A stretch of 39,612 nt of DNA, taken from the IMG/VR virus record IMGVR_UViG_3300024502_000023, positions 1 to 39,612 of that record; one strand, given 5' to 3'. Origin of the DNA: a virus. Each line of letters starts with the position of its first letter. Position 1 is the stretch's first letter. Below are positions 26,101 to 33,775 of the stretch, one piece after another. A program made the position numbers and the translations under genes. The notes under the pieces are model-generated. The model saw only the letters and a program-made list of their open reading frames with translations. It searched no databases and had not been told where the DNA came from.

Positions 26101-29100
26101 CAGACTGAACAGAATTGAATACTATACATCATTAAATCTGTTGGAACAGAAGGCATCTGCACTACAAATTTCAGACACATATGGTCTGAATAGATTTAAG
26201 AATGGTATTCTTGTTGATGACTTCTCTAGTTATGCAACGGCAGATACAACCAATACAGATTACAATTCTTCCATCAATCGCCGTGACCGTGTATTAAGTG
26301 CAACACAGAATGTCAAAAACTTCCCATTGAAGTCTGCACTGGTGGTTGAAAACTTAGGTCAGTTGGCATCGTCTGTAACAACTGGTTTGGATTACAAGAT
26401 CCACCAAGATGGTCAAGTAAAGTACTTCAGTCTTCCATACACCACATCCAATGTGGCATCACAGAAGTTTGCATCAAGAACCGTCAACGTTAATCCATTC
26501 TCATTCATTGACAAAGAAGGTGTTGTTGATTTAACACCAAACATTGATAACTGGGTTGATACAGACTATGCACCTTCAATTTTGGTTGTTGATCCTGACC
26601 TGCAAATCTTCTCCGAAACACCAAACACAGTGAACGTGTTGACTGCTGGTGACTGGAAAGCCATTCCAGGTACGACAACTACAAAGACCACCACACAAAC
26701 AACTACAAGCGGTCAGTGGCAAACAACAACAGTAACATCTGATACTTACCAGAATCAAACACAAACAAATATTCTTGGAACATATCAGAAGATTAACAAC
26801 ACATATGCATTAAACAATGAATACATCACCGATATAAGCGTGATGCCATATGTTCGTGCTCAAGAAGTGGTTGTTTCTGGTAGAAATATGTTATTGAATA
26901 CATCTGTTGATGCATATTTCGATACACAGAATGTCAATAAGTATTTCAGAAAGGCCAACATTATTGAATTGGCTGGCGTTACAGGGACATTTAATGCTGG
27001 TGATGTAATCGGATATTTCTCGTCTGGTACATTCTACCCAACTGGCCGTGTCATCTACGCATACCAGAAAACATCTACAACAACAAGACTATATGTTGCT
27101 GGTGATGGAACATCAACATCATACACCACCAACGGTACACTAAAGAGTGCCGTGTTTAATTCTGGTGGTTCTTATGTTACTTCTCCCGCATCTGGTACCT
27201 TGGTGTCCAGCCAACACTACGGTGGTATGGTAAGAACTGCAAACAGTTCCACAAAAATACAATTGTCTGGTCTGGCATCGACAACAGAAGGTTACTATGT
27301 TGGTAACACCATCTATATCAATAGTGGTACTGGTGCAGGACAGTCTGCAACAATTACAACATACTATGGTGCAAACCAAAGTGCTGTTTTAAGTTCATCT
27401 GTTACAACAACAGCAAATGCCATCTATTCTATGGGCGACCTGAAAACGGACGAAACAGGTGCAATACATGGTGTGTTCATTGTTCCAACAAATACTTTCC
27501 ATACAGGTCAGAGAATCTTCCGTTTCGATGATTCAAATGGAAATGCTGGTGCAGAAACAACCTTTGCACAAGGCACATTCTATTCAGAAGGTCTACAGGC
27601 GACCGCACAGAAGGTAAACTTTGGTGCATCACCTGCTGGTGCATCTGGTACATTCGTACAGACCAACTATGCAAACAACGTATTGATTTCTTCATCATCA
27701 AATACGGCTGTCGTAAGAATTCAAAACACTTATGACCCTGTTGCACAGACATTCATGGTCGATAAAGACAACTTCCCGAATGGTACATTTATCAGTTCGG
27801 TCAAGTTCTTCTTCAAGAACAAACCAACAACAGACAATTCACCAATTACATTATCAATCGTTGGTACACTGAATGGTTATCCAAATGGTCAGACACTAGA
27901 CCATTCGATTGTTACTTTGAATCCAACTCAGGTAACTGTTTCGGACAATCCACAATACTTGGATTCAACCACTTACACTGAATTTACATTCTCTGTACCA
28001 ATTTACATTCAACCTGGTACATTGTATGCATTCATTCTGAAATCAAATTCAAATGAATATGTGATGTGGAGTGCCGCAACAGGTGACATTGCATTGAAAT
28101 CTTCATGCAAGAACTTACCAAGTGATCCTATACCATCGAATGTTACAAAGATTGGCACTGCACCATATATTGGTTCGTTGTTCATTTCACAGAATGCACA
28201 GACATGGACTACCGACCAGAACCAGTCACTAATGTTTGTATTAGATAGATGTGTATTCACAACAACTGCATCACCAACAATTCAATATGTGGTACCAAAA
28301 GGTCTACCACAGAGAAATCTGTTTGAACAGAGTATTGAATACTTCAAAGATGCAAACAATACCATTTCATCTTCAACAAATCTAACACCAAAACTGACAA
28401 ACAATAATACTGTTATTGATGCGTTGAATTTTACCACAACAGATTTTATTCCATCAACTGCTTCTGTACAGTACAGTTACAAATCAACACTGAAGAGCAG
28501 TAACACCGCAACAAGTAATACATCTATTGTACCAGGCAAATACGGTACACCAAGCGCAGATGACATTTACTTGGGTGATGGTAATGGTCAAAGAATTCTG
28601 TTGGCCAATACAAGTAATTCGTTGTCAATGTTCGCAAGACTTGCAACAAAAGATGCGGCTGTAAGCCCAATTATCTCCGATGCTGGTCTTTCTGCATACA
28701 CCATCAAGTGGAACATTAACAACTGTGAGATTACCAACTCACACATTACAATCTCCAACTCTGGAAATGGTTACACACAACAAACAACTACAGTTACATT
28801 CTCTGCACCAACAGGTGGTTCTGGTGCAGTCCGTGCAACTGGTAATGTTGTCGTGTCTGGTGGCCAAGTTACTTCTGTATACATCACCAACCCTGGTGCA
28901 GGATACATTGAGACACCTACTGCAACTATCTCCGATGCAAACGGAACACCAGGAACTGGTGCGACTGTGATTGTTGCAGGTGAAACATCTAAGTCTGGTG
29001 GTAATGCACTGGCTAGATATGTCACCAAGAAGGTTGTATTGGATGCAGGTTTCGATTCAGGCGACTTGATTGTTTACATGAGTGCATATCGTCCAGTTGG

Positions 29101-29431
29101 CACAGATATCCATGTATACTACAAGATACTGAACAGAAACGATAGTCAACCATTCAATGATTCCAGCTGGCAACTGATGACTAAAATCAATAGTTCCGGT
29201 TCTAAGTATTCGAAAGACAGAACCGACATTATTGAATACTCTTTTGCACCAGGAACAGGCGGCATTGACCAAGGTTTCGTTTCTTACACAAGTTCGACAG
29301 GCCAAGTTTACACATCATTCAGTCAGTTTGCAATCAAAGTCGTGTTGACTTCAACAGACAACACCTTTGTTCCATTTGCAACTGATATCCGTGCAATCGC
29401 ACTACCTGCTAACGTCAACCCAGTGTTCTAA
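23144..29431 (+). CDS. Giant DUF4815-like baseplate/fibre structural protein
   Basis: The 2,095-residue product has an N-terminus with PYYDDFDPAKNFHRVLFKPG and QARELTQAQSILQDQVTKFA, and a region near 785-870 with RDGFYDHASIALKPG, DGYFSVASYTNSTLQEEYRS and LRDCLDFRPARQ. This is the pattern of the DUF4815 family in cyanophage and marine phage structural proteins. A Thr/Gln-rich linker (about 1180-1212) leads to DISVMPYVRAQEVVVSGRNM, another recurring phage motif, then long beta-rich regions and a GYT module at about 1862-1945. It occupies the place of T4 gp10, which carries fibres, so a wedge-periphery or fibre-anchor role is inferred. AAGGA lies 6 bases before the ATG. Confidence 0.8.
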   Translation: MALNFNVDPYYDDFDPAKNFHRVLFKPGYAVQARELTQAQSILQDQVTKFADNIFKQNSPVTGGQVTTNFDVYYIKLKTTFNDIDIDVTNWEGLLVQNATGTVIARVVQIATPTGTATAGDPPTLIVAYKTGSRFGDSDIIYDVASNSAVQAIDSGSTGKSSVASVAEGVFYVEGHFVQVNPQTVIVEKYSNTPSRRIGLNITETIYDYINDNSLLDPAIGSTNYQAPGADRYVIQLTLETRPIQFGDDNKFIELVRVTDGSVAKMLDGSVYNVIDDYFAKRNYETNGDFVIDNFKLTPKPNPDDTNSYILSVGKGLAYVHGYRVESPGQIDIVSNRARTTDTRNNGPVFVDYGSYMYVDYLRGNTSSSFDTTVAQKVELHCVLPESINTSSNGTYAATTIATGYIRGLAYDTSSNTANANTYVYKAFLYNLESKAPSANAAAGGTNTIQLASSYSTVNDAYKGVNISIVAGPGRGEVRTISAYDGATRTAQVNRDWTVQPTTASVYVLNFDVKDTESIVTVDSNRNIDASARINVQGKTDFVSTGDALLENTNSSEMIFKVGNFVSSITDSSYTTQQVWRNISFTSTGSGVSAELNYENAYDGVFYHFGTPSSVLSSSTVLENYVVMVTDKGSNTLIKNGDIVPWVTAGRTVTLDNDASIATFDATDLLPFTATIIAKVYVQNADNTGFIRKFKNLITANLATVNISGTQVGVGTYVDDTSLTSTGQVYITKAGLVTPGQKQSLYLSDVKRIVKIIDTQDANVAPTTNMLLNTLYDVTSNFTFDNGQRDGFYDHASIALKPGAAAPKGNILVYVDYYQHTGGDGYFSVASYTNSTLQEEYRSIPSYKSTNGTVYSLRDCLDFRPARQNAQVDFIYRYSSTGPQNYGLNLPTDLSVYYSDYSYYLGRKDKLVLSKDRKFEIIEGVPSLDANPPEIPDGALLLATITHAPYTGYVASETPVGLIPDLSLENTQYRRYTFKDISRIDNRLNRIEYYTSLNLLEQKASALQISDTYGLNRFKNGILVDDFSSYATADTTNTDYNSSINRRDRVLSATQNVKNFPLKSALVVENLGQLASSVTTGLDYKIHQDGQVKYFSLPYTTSNVASQKFASRTVNVNPFSFIDKEGVVDLTPNIDNWVDTDYAPSILVVDPDLQIFSETPNTVNVLTAGDWKAIPGTTTTKTTTQTTTSGQWQTTTVTSDTYQNQTQTNILGTYQKINNTYALNNEYITDISVMPYVRAQEVVVSGRNMLLNTSVDAYFDTQNVNKYFRKANIIELAGVTGTFNAGDVIGYFSSGTFYPTGRVIYAYQKTSTTTRLYVAGDGTSTSYTTNGTLKSAVFNSGGSYVTSPASGTLVSSQHYGGMVRTANSSTKIQLSGLASTTEGYYVGNTIYINSGTGAGQSATITTYYGANQSAVLSSSVTTTANAIYSMGDLKTDETGAIHGVFIVPTNTFHTGQRIFRFDDSNGNAGAETTFAQGTFYSEGLQATAQKVNFGASPAGASGTFVQTNYANNVLISSSSNTAVVRIQNTYDPVAQTFMVDKDNFPNGTFISSVKFFFKNKPTTDNSPITLSIVGTLNGYPNGQTLDHSIVTLNPTQVTVSDNPQYLDSTTYTEFTFSVPIYIQPGTLYAFILKSNSNEYVMWSAATGDIALKSSCKNLPSDPIPSNVTKIGTAPYIGSLFISQNAQTWTTDQNQSLMFVLDRCVFTTTASPTIQYVVPKGLPQRNLFEQSIEYFKDANNTISSSTNLTPKLTNNNTVIDALNFTTTDFIPSTASVQYSYKSTLKSSNTATSNTSIVPGKYGTPSADDIYLGDGNGQRILLANTSNSLSMFARLATKDAAVSPIISDAGLSAYTIKWNINNCEITNSHITISNSGNGYTQQTTTVTFSAPTGGSGAVRATGNVVVSGGQVTSVYITNPGAGYIETPTATISDANGTPGTGATVIVAGETSKSGGNALARYVTKKVVLDAGFDSGDLIVYMSAYRPVGTDIHVYYKILNRNDSQPFNDSSWQLMTKINSSGSKYSKDRTDIIEYSFAPGTGGIDQGFVSYTSSTGQVYTSFSQFAIKVVLTSTDNTFVPFATDIRAIALPANVNPVF

Positions 29432-29432
29432 T

Positions 29433-29651
29433 ATGAGTACAGTAGAAATTACAGGCACAACTTTTGTCCGTGAAATGGGTTCCAAAGCCTTGGTCAACCG
29501 TGATTCGGCTGGCCTCGATGATTATCATAAAAAAAGAAAACTTATGGAACTCCAGAGACAAGAAATAAATAACCTAAAAGAAGAAACCCAAAACATCAAA
29601 CAGGAATTGGGCGAGATAAAACAACTGATGTTAAAACTATTGGAAAAATAA
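29433..29651 (+). CDS. Small coiled-coil protein
   Basis: The 72-residue product starts at the ATG two bases after the giant gene's stop. An in-frame ATG at 29367 would overlap that gene by 65 bases and adds residues that look like noise. The N-terminus, VEITGTTFVREMGSKALVNR, is followed by DDYHKKRKLM and a C-terminal coiled coil with regular hydrophobic spacing (INNLKEETQNIKQELGEIKQ). This looks like a small adaptor or trimerising protein between the baseplate protein and the fibre encoded next, four bases downstream. No function is known to me. Confidence 0.75.
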   Translation: MSTVEITGTTFVREMGSKALVNRDSAGLDDYHKKRKLMELQRQEINNLKEETQNIKQELGEIKQLMLKLLEK

Positions 29652-29654
29652 TAA

Positions 29655-32411
29655 ATGGCTAATACAGTTTCTATACTAAGCTATGCAAACACTTTTGGTG
29701 AATGGGTTGTCAACACAAACCTTCTTGCAAAAGAAAACAACGACATTGCAGCTAACAACTATGTAAAACCTACCGGAACATTGTTTCTAAATGATCCTAC
29801 TTTAGGTCTGCAAGTTGCAAACTCAGCCATTATTCAGGGTGCATTACAAGTTACAGGTGTGGGTTCTTATGGATACCTACAAAACAATCTAAGAGTTGAC
29901 GGACAAGTATATGTCACCAACACAACACTAGGATTGGTAAACTCTGGTCGTGCAAACATTGGTGGTCTTTTATTCGCACACGGACCAAATACTGGTTTAC
30001 AAGTATCAAACACAGCAGTAATTGGTGGAAACCTAAATGTTTCTGGTGCGACCACTATTTCCAACACAATGGTTGTTACTGGTGCGGCATCTTTAGAGTC
30101 AACTCTAACTGTATTAGATGATGTTGTACTAGATAAAAATGTTAATGTTACACAAAATACCTATGTAAACGGTTCAGCCTATGGAAGACACCTGTTTGGT
30201 AACACTTCTGTAGAATCACCAAGAATTGTGGTAACAAATGCAATCTATGCACCATCAGCTCGTCAAGATGTGGACATTTTGTATGCAAACACATTAACTG
30301 TACCTGCTGTTGCTTACATACCCACATTAATATCAAACACTGCTGTAACAACACAACAAGTATCAACATCAACACTGACGTCCAATACAATAACAGCAAA
30401 TTCAGTAACTATTGCCACAAGAATTAATGCTGAGAATGCGAATGCTTCGTTTAACAATTTAGATATTGCTGGTCAATTAAGTCTTGCTGGCAATTTCGTT
30501 GTTAATGGACAGACGGTATACAATTCAAACACACTGACATTAAATGCTGGTTCAGGTACTGCACTGTCTGGATATTTGGAAGTTAATAGAGGATCAAGTG
30601 GTTCAAACGCAGCGTTCCGTTGGTATGAAACACAAAAAGTTTGGCAAGTAAAGAATGTAGATTCAAACATATACTACGATGTATTGGACACTTCAGATTT
30701 AAGCAGTGCATTAGACTCTACAAGTTTAGTAACCGCAGCAACATCCAATACCGTAAACACACTGAATAGTTTAATTGCTACGGTAAATACGGCACTTGTT
30801 GCAAACATAACATCATCTGGAATTTATGCAAACGGTGCATTTGCACAGGCCAATGCTGCATTTGCTGCGGCAAACAACGTAACACCTCAGGTACAACCAT
30901 CATTCAACACCGCAAATGCGGCGTTCTCTAGAGCCAATACATCTGCAAATGCATTTGTCGGAACTACAGGTTCTGTAACTCCAACTGGTGGTTCAATTAC
31001 ATTTAGAAGTAATAATGGTGTGGTAGTTGTTGCAACATCTGCAAACACATTGAATGTTAGTACATCACAAGACTTAAGAACTTCTGCAACGCCTACATTT
31101 GCTGGTTTAAATCTATCTTCACCGTTAGCCATATCACAAGGTGGTACTGGTGCATCTTCAGCAGTCGCAGCGTTGACAGCTCTTCTACCTGATGCATCAA
31201 GCACTCCTGCTGGCTATGTACTTGCAACTGCTGGTGTCGGTTCATATTATTGGGCTGCAGGCGGTACAGGAGGTGGCGGCGGTGCAACACCAGGAACAAG
31301 AATCAATACAACAAGATTGTTCCCAACAGTCAATACAAACCAGACCGTATTCACCACACCTGCATATACACCAGGTGCAGGTCAATTAAGAGTTTATATT
31401 GAGGGTGTACGTCAGTATCCATCAGACTATACAGAGACAAGTAACACCACAGTGACACTTGGTTCAACGATACCAGCTGGCAGTTCACTAATGTTAGAGG
31501 TTGATGCATATACTTCTTATGATTTCTATGCAAACAATATTACATTTACTGCACCCGTTGGTGGTATTCCTTCAACAGCCAACACAGTTCAGTTGGCAAT
31601 TGAGAGTATTGAATCTAGACTTGGTAGTTTAGGTGGTACAGATTCTCCAACATTCACTGGAACTCCAAGAGCACCAACTGCTGCGGTAGCCACAAGTAAC
31701 ACAATGATTGCAACTACTGCATTCGTCAAGAATGTACTTGGTAGTGGTACAACATATGATATTAGTATCAGTGGTACGGCTGGATCAGCAGCAACAGCAA
31801 CAACAGCATCTTCTGTTCCTTGGTCTGGCATTACAAGTAGACCAACATTTGCAACTGTAGCTACATCGGGAGCATATTCAGATTTATCTGGCAGACCTTC
31901 TCTAGCAGCCGTTGCAACATCCGGAATATATTCAGATTTAACTGGAAGACCAACGATACCTACGCTTACCAGTCAGTTGACAAACAATTCTGGATTCATT
32001 ACTGGATTAGATTCAAATACTAACTATAGAATACAAGGTTTAGGTGTTGGTACCGCAGCATCAACATATGAAGTTCGTGCATACGGAAACATCACTGCTT
32101 ATTATGGACAATCTGACATTAGATTGAAAGAAAATATTGTTCCGTTGACTGGTGCATTGAATAAGATTGATAAGATTGGCACATACACCTTCAACTATAA
32201 AACAAGACCAGACCAGAAAAACATTGGTGTTATTGCACAGGAACTTATCGAACAGTTCCCAGAATTAGTATATGAAACAACACCTATTGATGAGGGTACA
32301 GGTTTAGATACGTCCCTTGCAGTTAATTATCAATTGTTGAGTGTCGTTCTGTTACAAGCAGTCAAAGAACTCAAGGCTGAAGTTGAAGAATTAAAAGGAA
32401 AGATTAAATGA
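29655..32411 (+). CDS. Tail fibre with C-terminal S74 intramolecular chaperone
   Basis: The 918-residue product is a beta-rich fibre. Repeated VSNTAVIGGNLNVSGATT-type strands occupy the N-terminal half. They are followed by an AFAQANAAFAAANN rod segment, a SQGGTGASSAVAALTALLPD module, a GQLRVYIEGVRQYPSDYTE beta domain and DLSGRP-type repeats. The last ~99 residues are an S74 peptidase/chaperone: SDIRLKENI places S820 and K825 as the catalytic dyad, then KIGTYTFNYK and NIGVIAQELIEQFPELVYE, and a final coiled coil. The chaperone trimerises the fibre and cuts itself off before S820. The stop overlaps the next start as ATGA. Confidence 0.92.
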   Translation: MANTVSILSYANTFGEWVVNTNLLAKENNDIAANNYVKPTGTLFLNDPTLGLQVANSAIIQGALQVTGVGSYGYLQNNLRVDGQVYVTNTTLGLVNSGRANIGGLLFAHGPNTGLQVSNTAVIGGNLNVSGATTISNTMVVTGAASLESTLTVLDDVVLDKNVNVTQNTYVNGSAYGRHLFGNTSVESPRIVVTNAIYAPSARQDVDILYANTLTVPAVAYIPTLISNTAVTTQQVSTSTLTSNTITANSVTIATRINAENANASFNNLDIAGQLSLAGNFVVNGQTVYNSNTLTLNAGSGTALSGYLEVNRGSSGSNAAFRWYETQKVWQVKNVDSNIYYDVLDTSDLSSALDSTSLVTAATSNTVNTLNSLIATVNTALVANITSSGIYANGAFAQANAAFAAANNVTPQVQPSFNTANAAFSRANTSANAFVGTTGSVTPTGGSITFRSNNGVVVVATSANTLNVSTSQDLRTSATPTFAGLNLSSPLAISQGGTGASSAVAALTALLPDASSTPAGYVLATAGVGSYYWAAGGTGGGGGATPGTRINTTRLFPTVNTNQTVFTTPAYTPGAGQLRVYIEGVRQYPSDYTETSNTTVTLGSTIPAGSSLMLEVDAYTSYDFYANNITFTAPVGGIPSTANTVQLAIESIESRLGSLGGTDSPTFTGTPRAPTAAVATSNTMIATTAFVKNVLGSGTTYDISISGTAGSAATATTASSVPWSGITSRPTFATVATSGAYSDLSGRPSLAAVATSGIYSDLTGRPTIPTLTSQLTNNSGFITGLDSNTNYRIQGLGVGTAASTYEVRAYGNITAYYGQSDIRLKENIVPLTGALNKIDKIGTYTFNYKTRPDQKNIGVIAQELIEQFPELVYETTPIDEGTGLDTSLAVNYQLLSVVLLQAVKELKAEVEELKGKIK

Positions 32412-33148
32412 CAACAAAGGTTAAACCTTCAGTATTGGCCGATACATCTGTAACGGCAGGAACATATGGTTCTTCAACGGCTGTACCTACCATTGTGGTA
32501 GATGCACAAGGTCGTTTAACTTCAGCCACAAATACAAACATTTCTGTTGGTGCAACACAAGTTGCAAACGGACAATATTATAATATCTCAGTTGCATCAG
32601 CCACTTCAGCCACTTCAGCTACATCGGCCAATAGTGCAACGAATGCAACACATGCAACTACGGCAAATACATCTGCGTTGGCAACCTATGCAAACACGGC
32701 AGGTGCCGCAAACACAGCTAACATAGCCACGACCGCATCATTTGCAACACTGGCAAATACAGCTAACACTGCGGCCTTTGCAACTTTGGCCAACACAGCA
32801 AACTTGGCAACCTTTGCAACGCAAGCAAATACGGTACTTTATCCAGCCGGACTAGGTTACAATCAGGCTTGGGCAAACGTCACATCCAGTCGTGTTAATA
32901 ATACAACCTATACAAATGATACAGGAAAACCGATTGCGGTTAAGATAACAGTTTTTGCTTCTGGTTCCAGTGGTTCAAACTTCGGTGGTTATATGTACGT
33001 TGACGAAAATTTAATAGAGACTGTAACTGTTTATGCTGGTGCAACAGGATATCTAACAAAATTAGATGCAATAGTGCCACCAGGTTCTACCTATAGATTT
33101 ACTTTAAGGTCGTTTACTGGTATTAACTCTTGGAATGAATTAAGATAA
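32408..33148 (+). CDS. Short fibre/tip protein with Ala-Thr repeat rod and C-terminal beta domain
   Basis: The 246-residue product begins with a module around SAVTAGTYGSS-like sequence (ADTSVTAGTYGSSTAVPTIV, then VDAQGRLTSATN) that also occurs in degenerate form in the last gene (VDSYGRVTTI). Residues about 60-145 are Ala/Thr/Asn-rich repeats (FATLANTANTAAFATLANTA). The C-terminal ~95 residues (GYNQAWANVTSSRVNNTTYT through LTKLDAIVPPGSTYRFTLRS) resemble the beta-sandwich tips of tail fibres. Overlap with the S74 fibre's stop (ATGA) suggests coupled production and possibly a joint fibre. I infer a distal adhesin or cap. Confidence 0.7.
   Translation: MTTKVKPSVLADTSVTAGTYGSSTAVPTIVVDAQGRLTSATNTNISVGATQVANGQYYNISVASATSATSATSANSATNATHATTANTSALATYANTAGAANTANIATTASFATLANTANTAAFATLANTANLATFATQANTVLYPAGLGYNQAWANVTSSRVNNTTYTNDTGKPIAVKITVFASGSSGSNFGGYMYVDENLIETVTVYAGATGYLTKLDAIVPPGSTYRFTLRSFTGINSWNELR
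32595..32850 (+). repeat. Ala/Thr/Asn-coding direct repeats
   Basis: Short degenerate direct repeats encode SATSATSATSANSATNATHA, then FATLANTAN units. The DNA units (such as GCCACTTCAGCC and TTTGCAAC..TGGCAAATACA) are near-identical, giving scope for in-frame length change of the fibre rod. Confidence 0.6.
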
Positions 33149-33167
33149 TTGATATCTTTGAAGTCTA

Positions 33168-33174
33168 ATAAATA
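33168..33174 (+). promoter_or_regulatory. Late-promoter-like motif before the 116-residue structural gene
   Basis: AATAAATA matches the T4-type late core and lies in a 49-base gap. The expected start point leaves a leader of about 17 bases with AAGAGAAG before the ATG at 33198. This would separate transcription of the last fibre genes from the S74 fibre genes. The motif is short, so confidence is moderate. Confidence 0.45.
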
Positions 33175-33197
33175 TGGTATAACTATAAAGAGAAGAT

Positions 33198-33548
33198 ATG
33201 GCAGCAGGATATCAAAACTTATATTTGGAACAAGGTGCATCATTCAATATGACGATTGCACTGGATGATGTTTACGGCAACAATTATGATTTGACTTCTG
33301 TAACAGCGAGTAGTCAAATACGCAAGTCTTATTATTCAACCAATGCAACAGCCGTATTTTCCACTTCAGTAGATGAACTTACATCTACTGTTTCCTTATC
33401 TTTAACATCAGCACAGACTGCAAATATTGCGGCTGGTAGATACCTATACGACACAATTATTTCCATTCCTGGTGTTCCTGGTACAGCAAATACTGTCATT
33501 AGAATTCTTGAAGGTACTGTAGATGTTTCACCTAGAGTTACAAGGTAA
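33198..33548 (+). CDS. Small Ig-like beta-sandwich structural protein
   Basis: The 116-residue product has the pattern of a phage Ig-like module: LYLEQGASFNMTIALDDVYG, DLTSVTASSQIRKSYY, then STVSLSLTSAQTANIAAGRY with LYDTIIS and RILEGTVDVSPRVTR. Related domains occur in baseplate-upper-protein N-termini and fibre-associated proteins of many phages. It has no signal peptide or membrane segment. The next gene starts five bases on. An adaptor that docks the following fibres is plausible but unproven. Confidence 0.65.
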   Translation: MAAGYQNLYLEQGASFNMTIALDDVYGNNYDLTSVTASSQIRKSYYSTNATAVFSTSVDELTSTVSLSLTSAQTANIAAGRYLYDTIISIPGVPGTANTVIRILEGTVDVSPRVTR

Positions 33549-33553
33549 GAATC

Positions 33554-33775
33554 ATGGCAACGAATCCTCCGTCAACAGTAAGAGTAACCATAGGGCAGAA
33601 CAATCCTTCTGTAACAGCCCTAAGTTATGGCTCTAGAACACTAAAAAGTGCAGCAGATTTAAACCTGACCAATGCACAGGATGGTTATCCGATAATTTAC
33701 CAGGCAAACACCAATACATTTGTCGTTGGTCCTGCTCGTGCTGAGATTCTTTCTGTTGATAATGGATTCTTTTAA
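33554..33775 (+). CDS. Small conserved-looking fibre-operon protein
   Basis: The 73-residue product begins TNPPSTVRVTIGQNNPSVTA and ends in NTFVVGPARAEILSVDNGFF. The segment LTNAQDGYPIIYQANTNTFV resembles beta modules found in fibre proteins. It lies between the Ig-like protein and the long fibre gene; its TAA shares a base with the next ATG (TAATG), so translation is coupled. I do not recognise a named family. It may be an N-terminal connector for the fibre. Confidence 0.6.
   Translation: MATNPPSTVRVTIGQNNPSVTALSYGSRTLKSAADLNLTNAQDGYPIIYQANTNTFVVGPARAEILSVDNGFF

Noticed and set aside
29367-29432. Earlier start for the coiled-coil gene
   Set aside because: It would overlap the giant structural gene by 65 bases and adds non-conserved-looking residues; the ATG at 29433 fits the operon's spacing.
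29567-29573. ATAAATA motif inside the 72-residue coiled-coil gene
   Set aside because: It lies in coding sequence, and several such matches are expected by chance in a window this size.
30887-31204. Long antisense open frames across the fibre and baseplate genes
   Set aside because: They mirror the Ala/Asn/Thr codon bias of the real genes, lack ribosome-binding sites and encode no recognisable domains.
33142-33158. Inverted repeat AAGATA/TATCTT at the end of the short tip-protein gene
   Set aside because: Only six A/T-rich pairs and no T-run; too weak to call a terminator.
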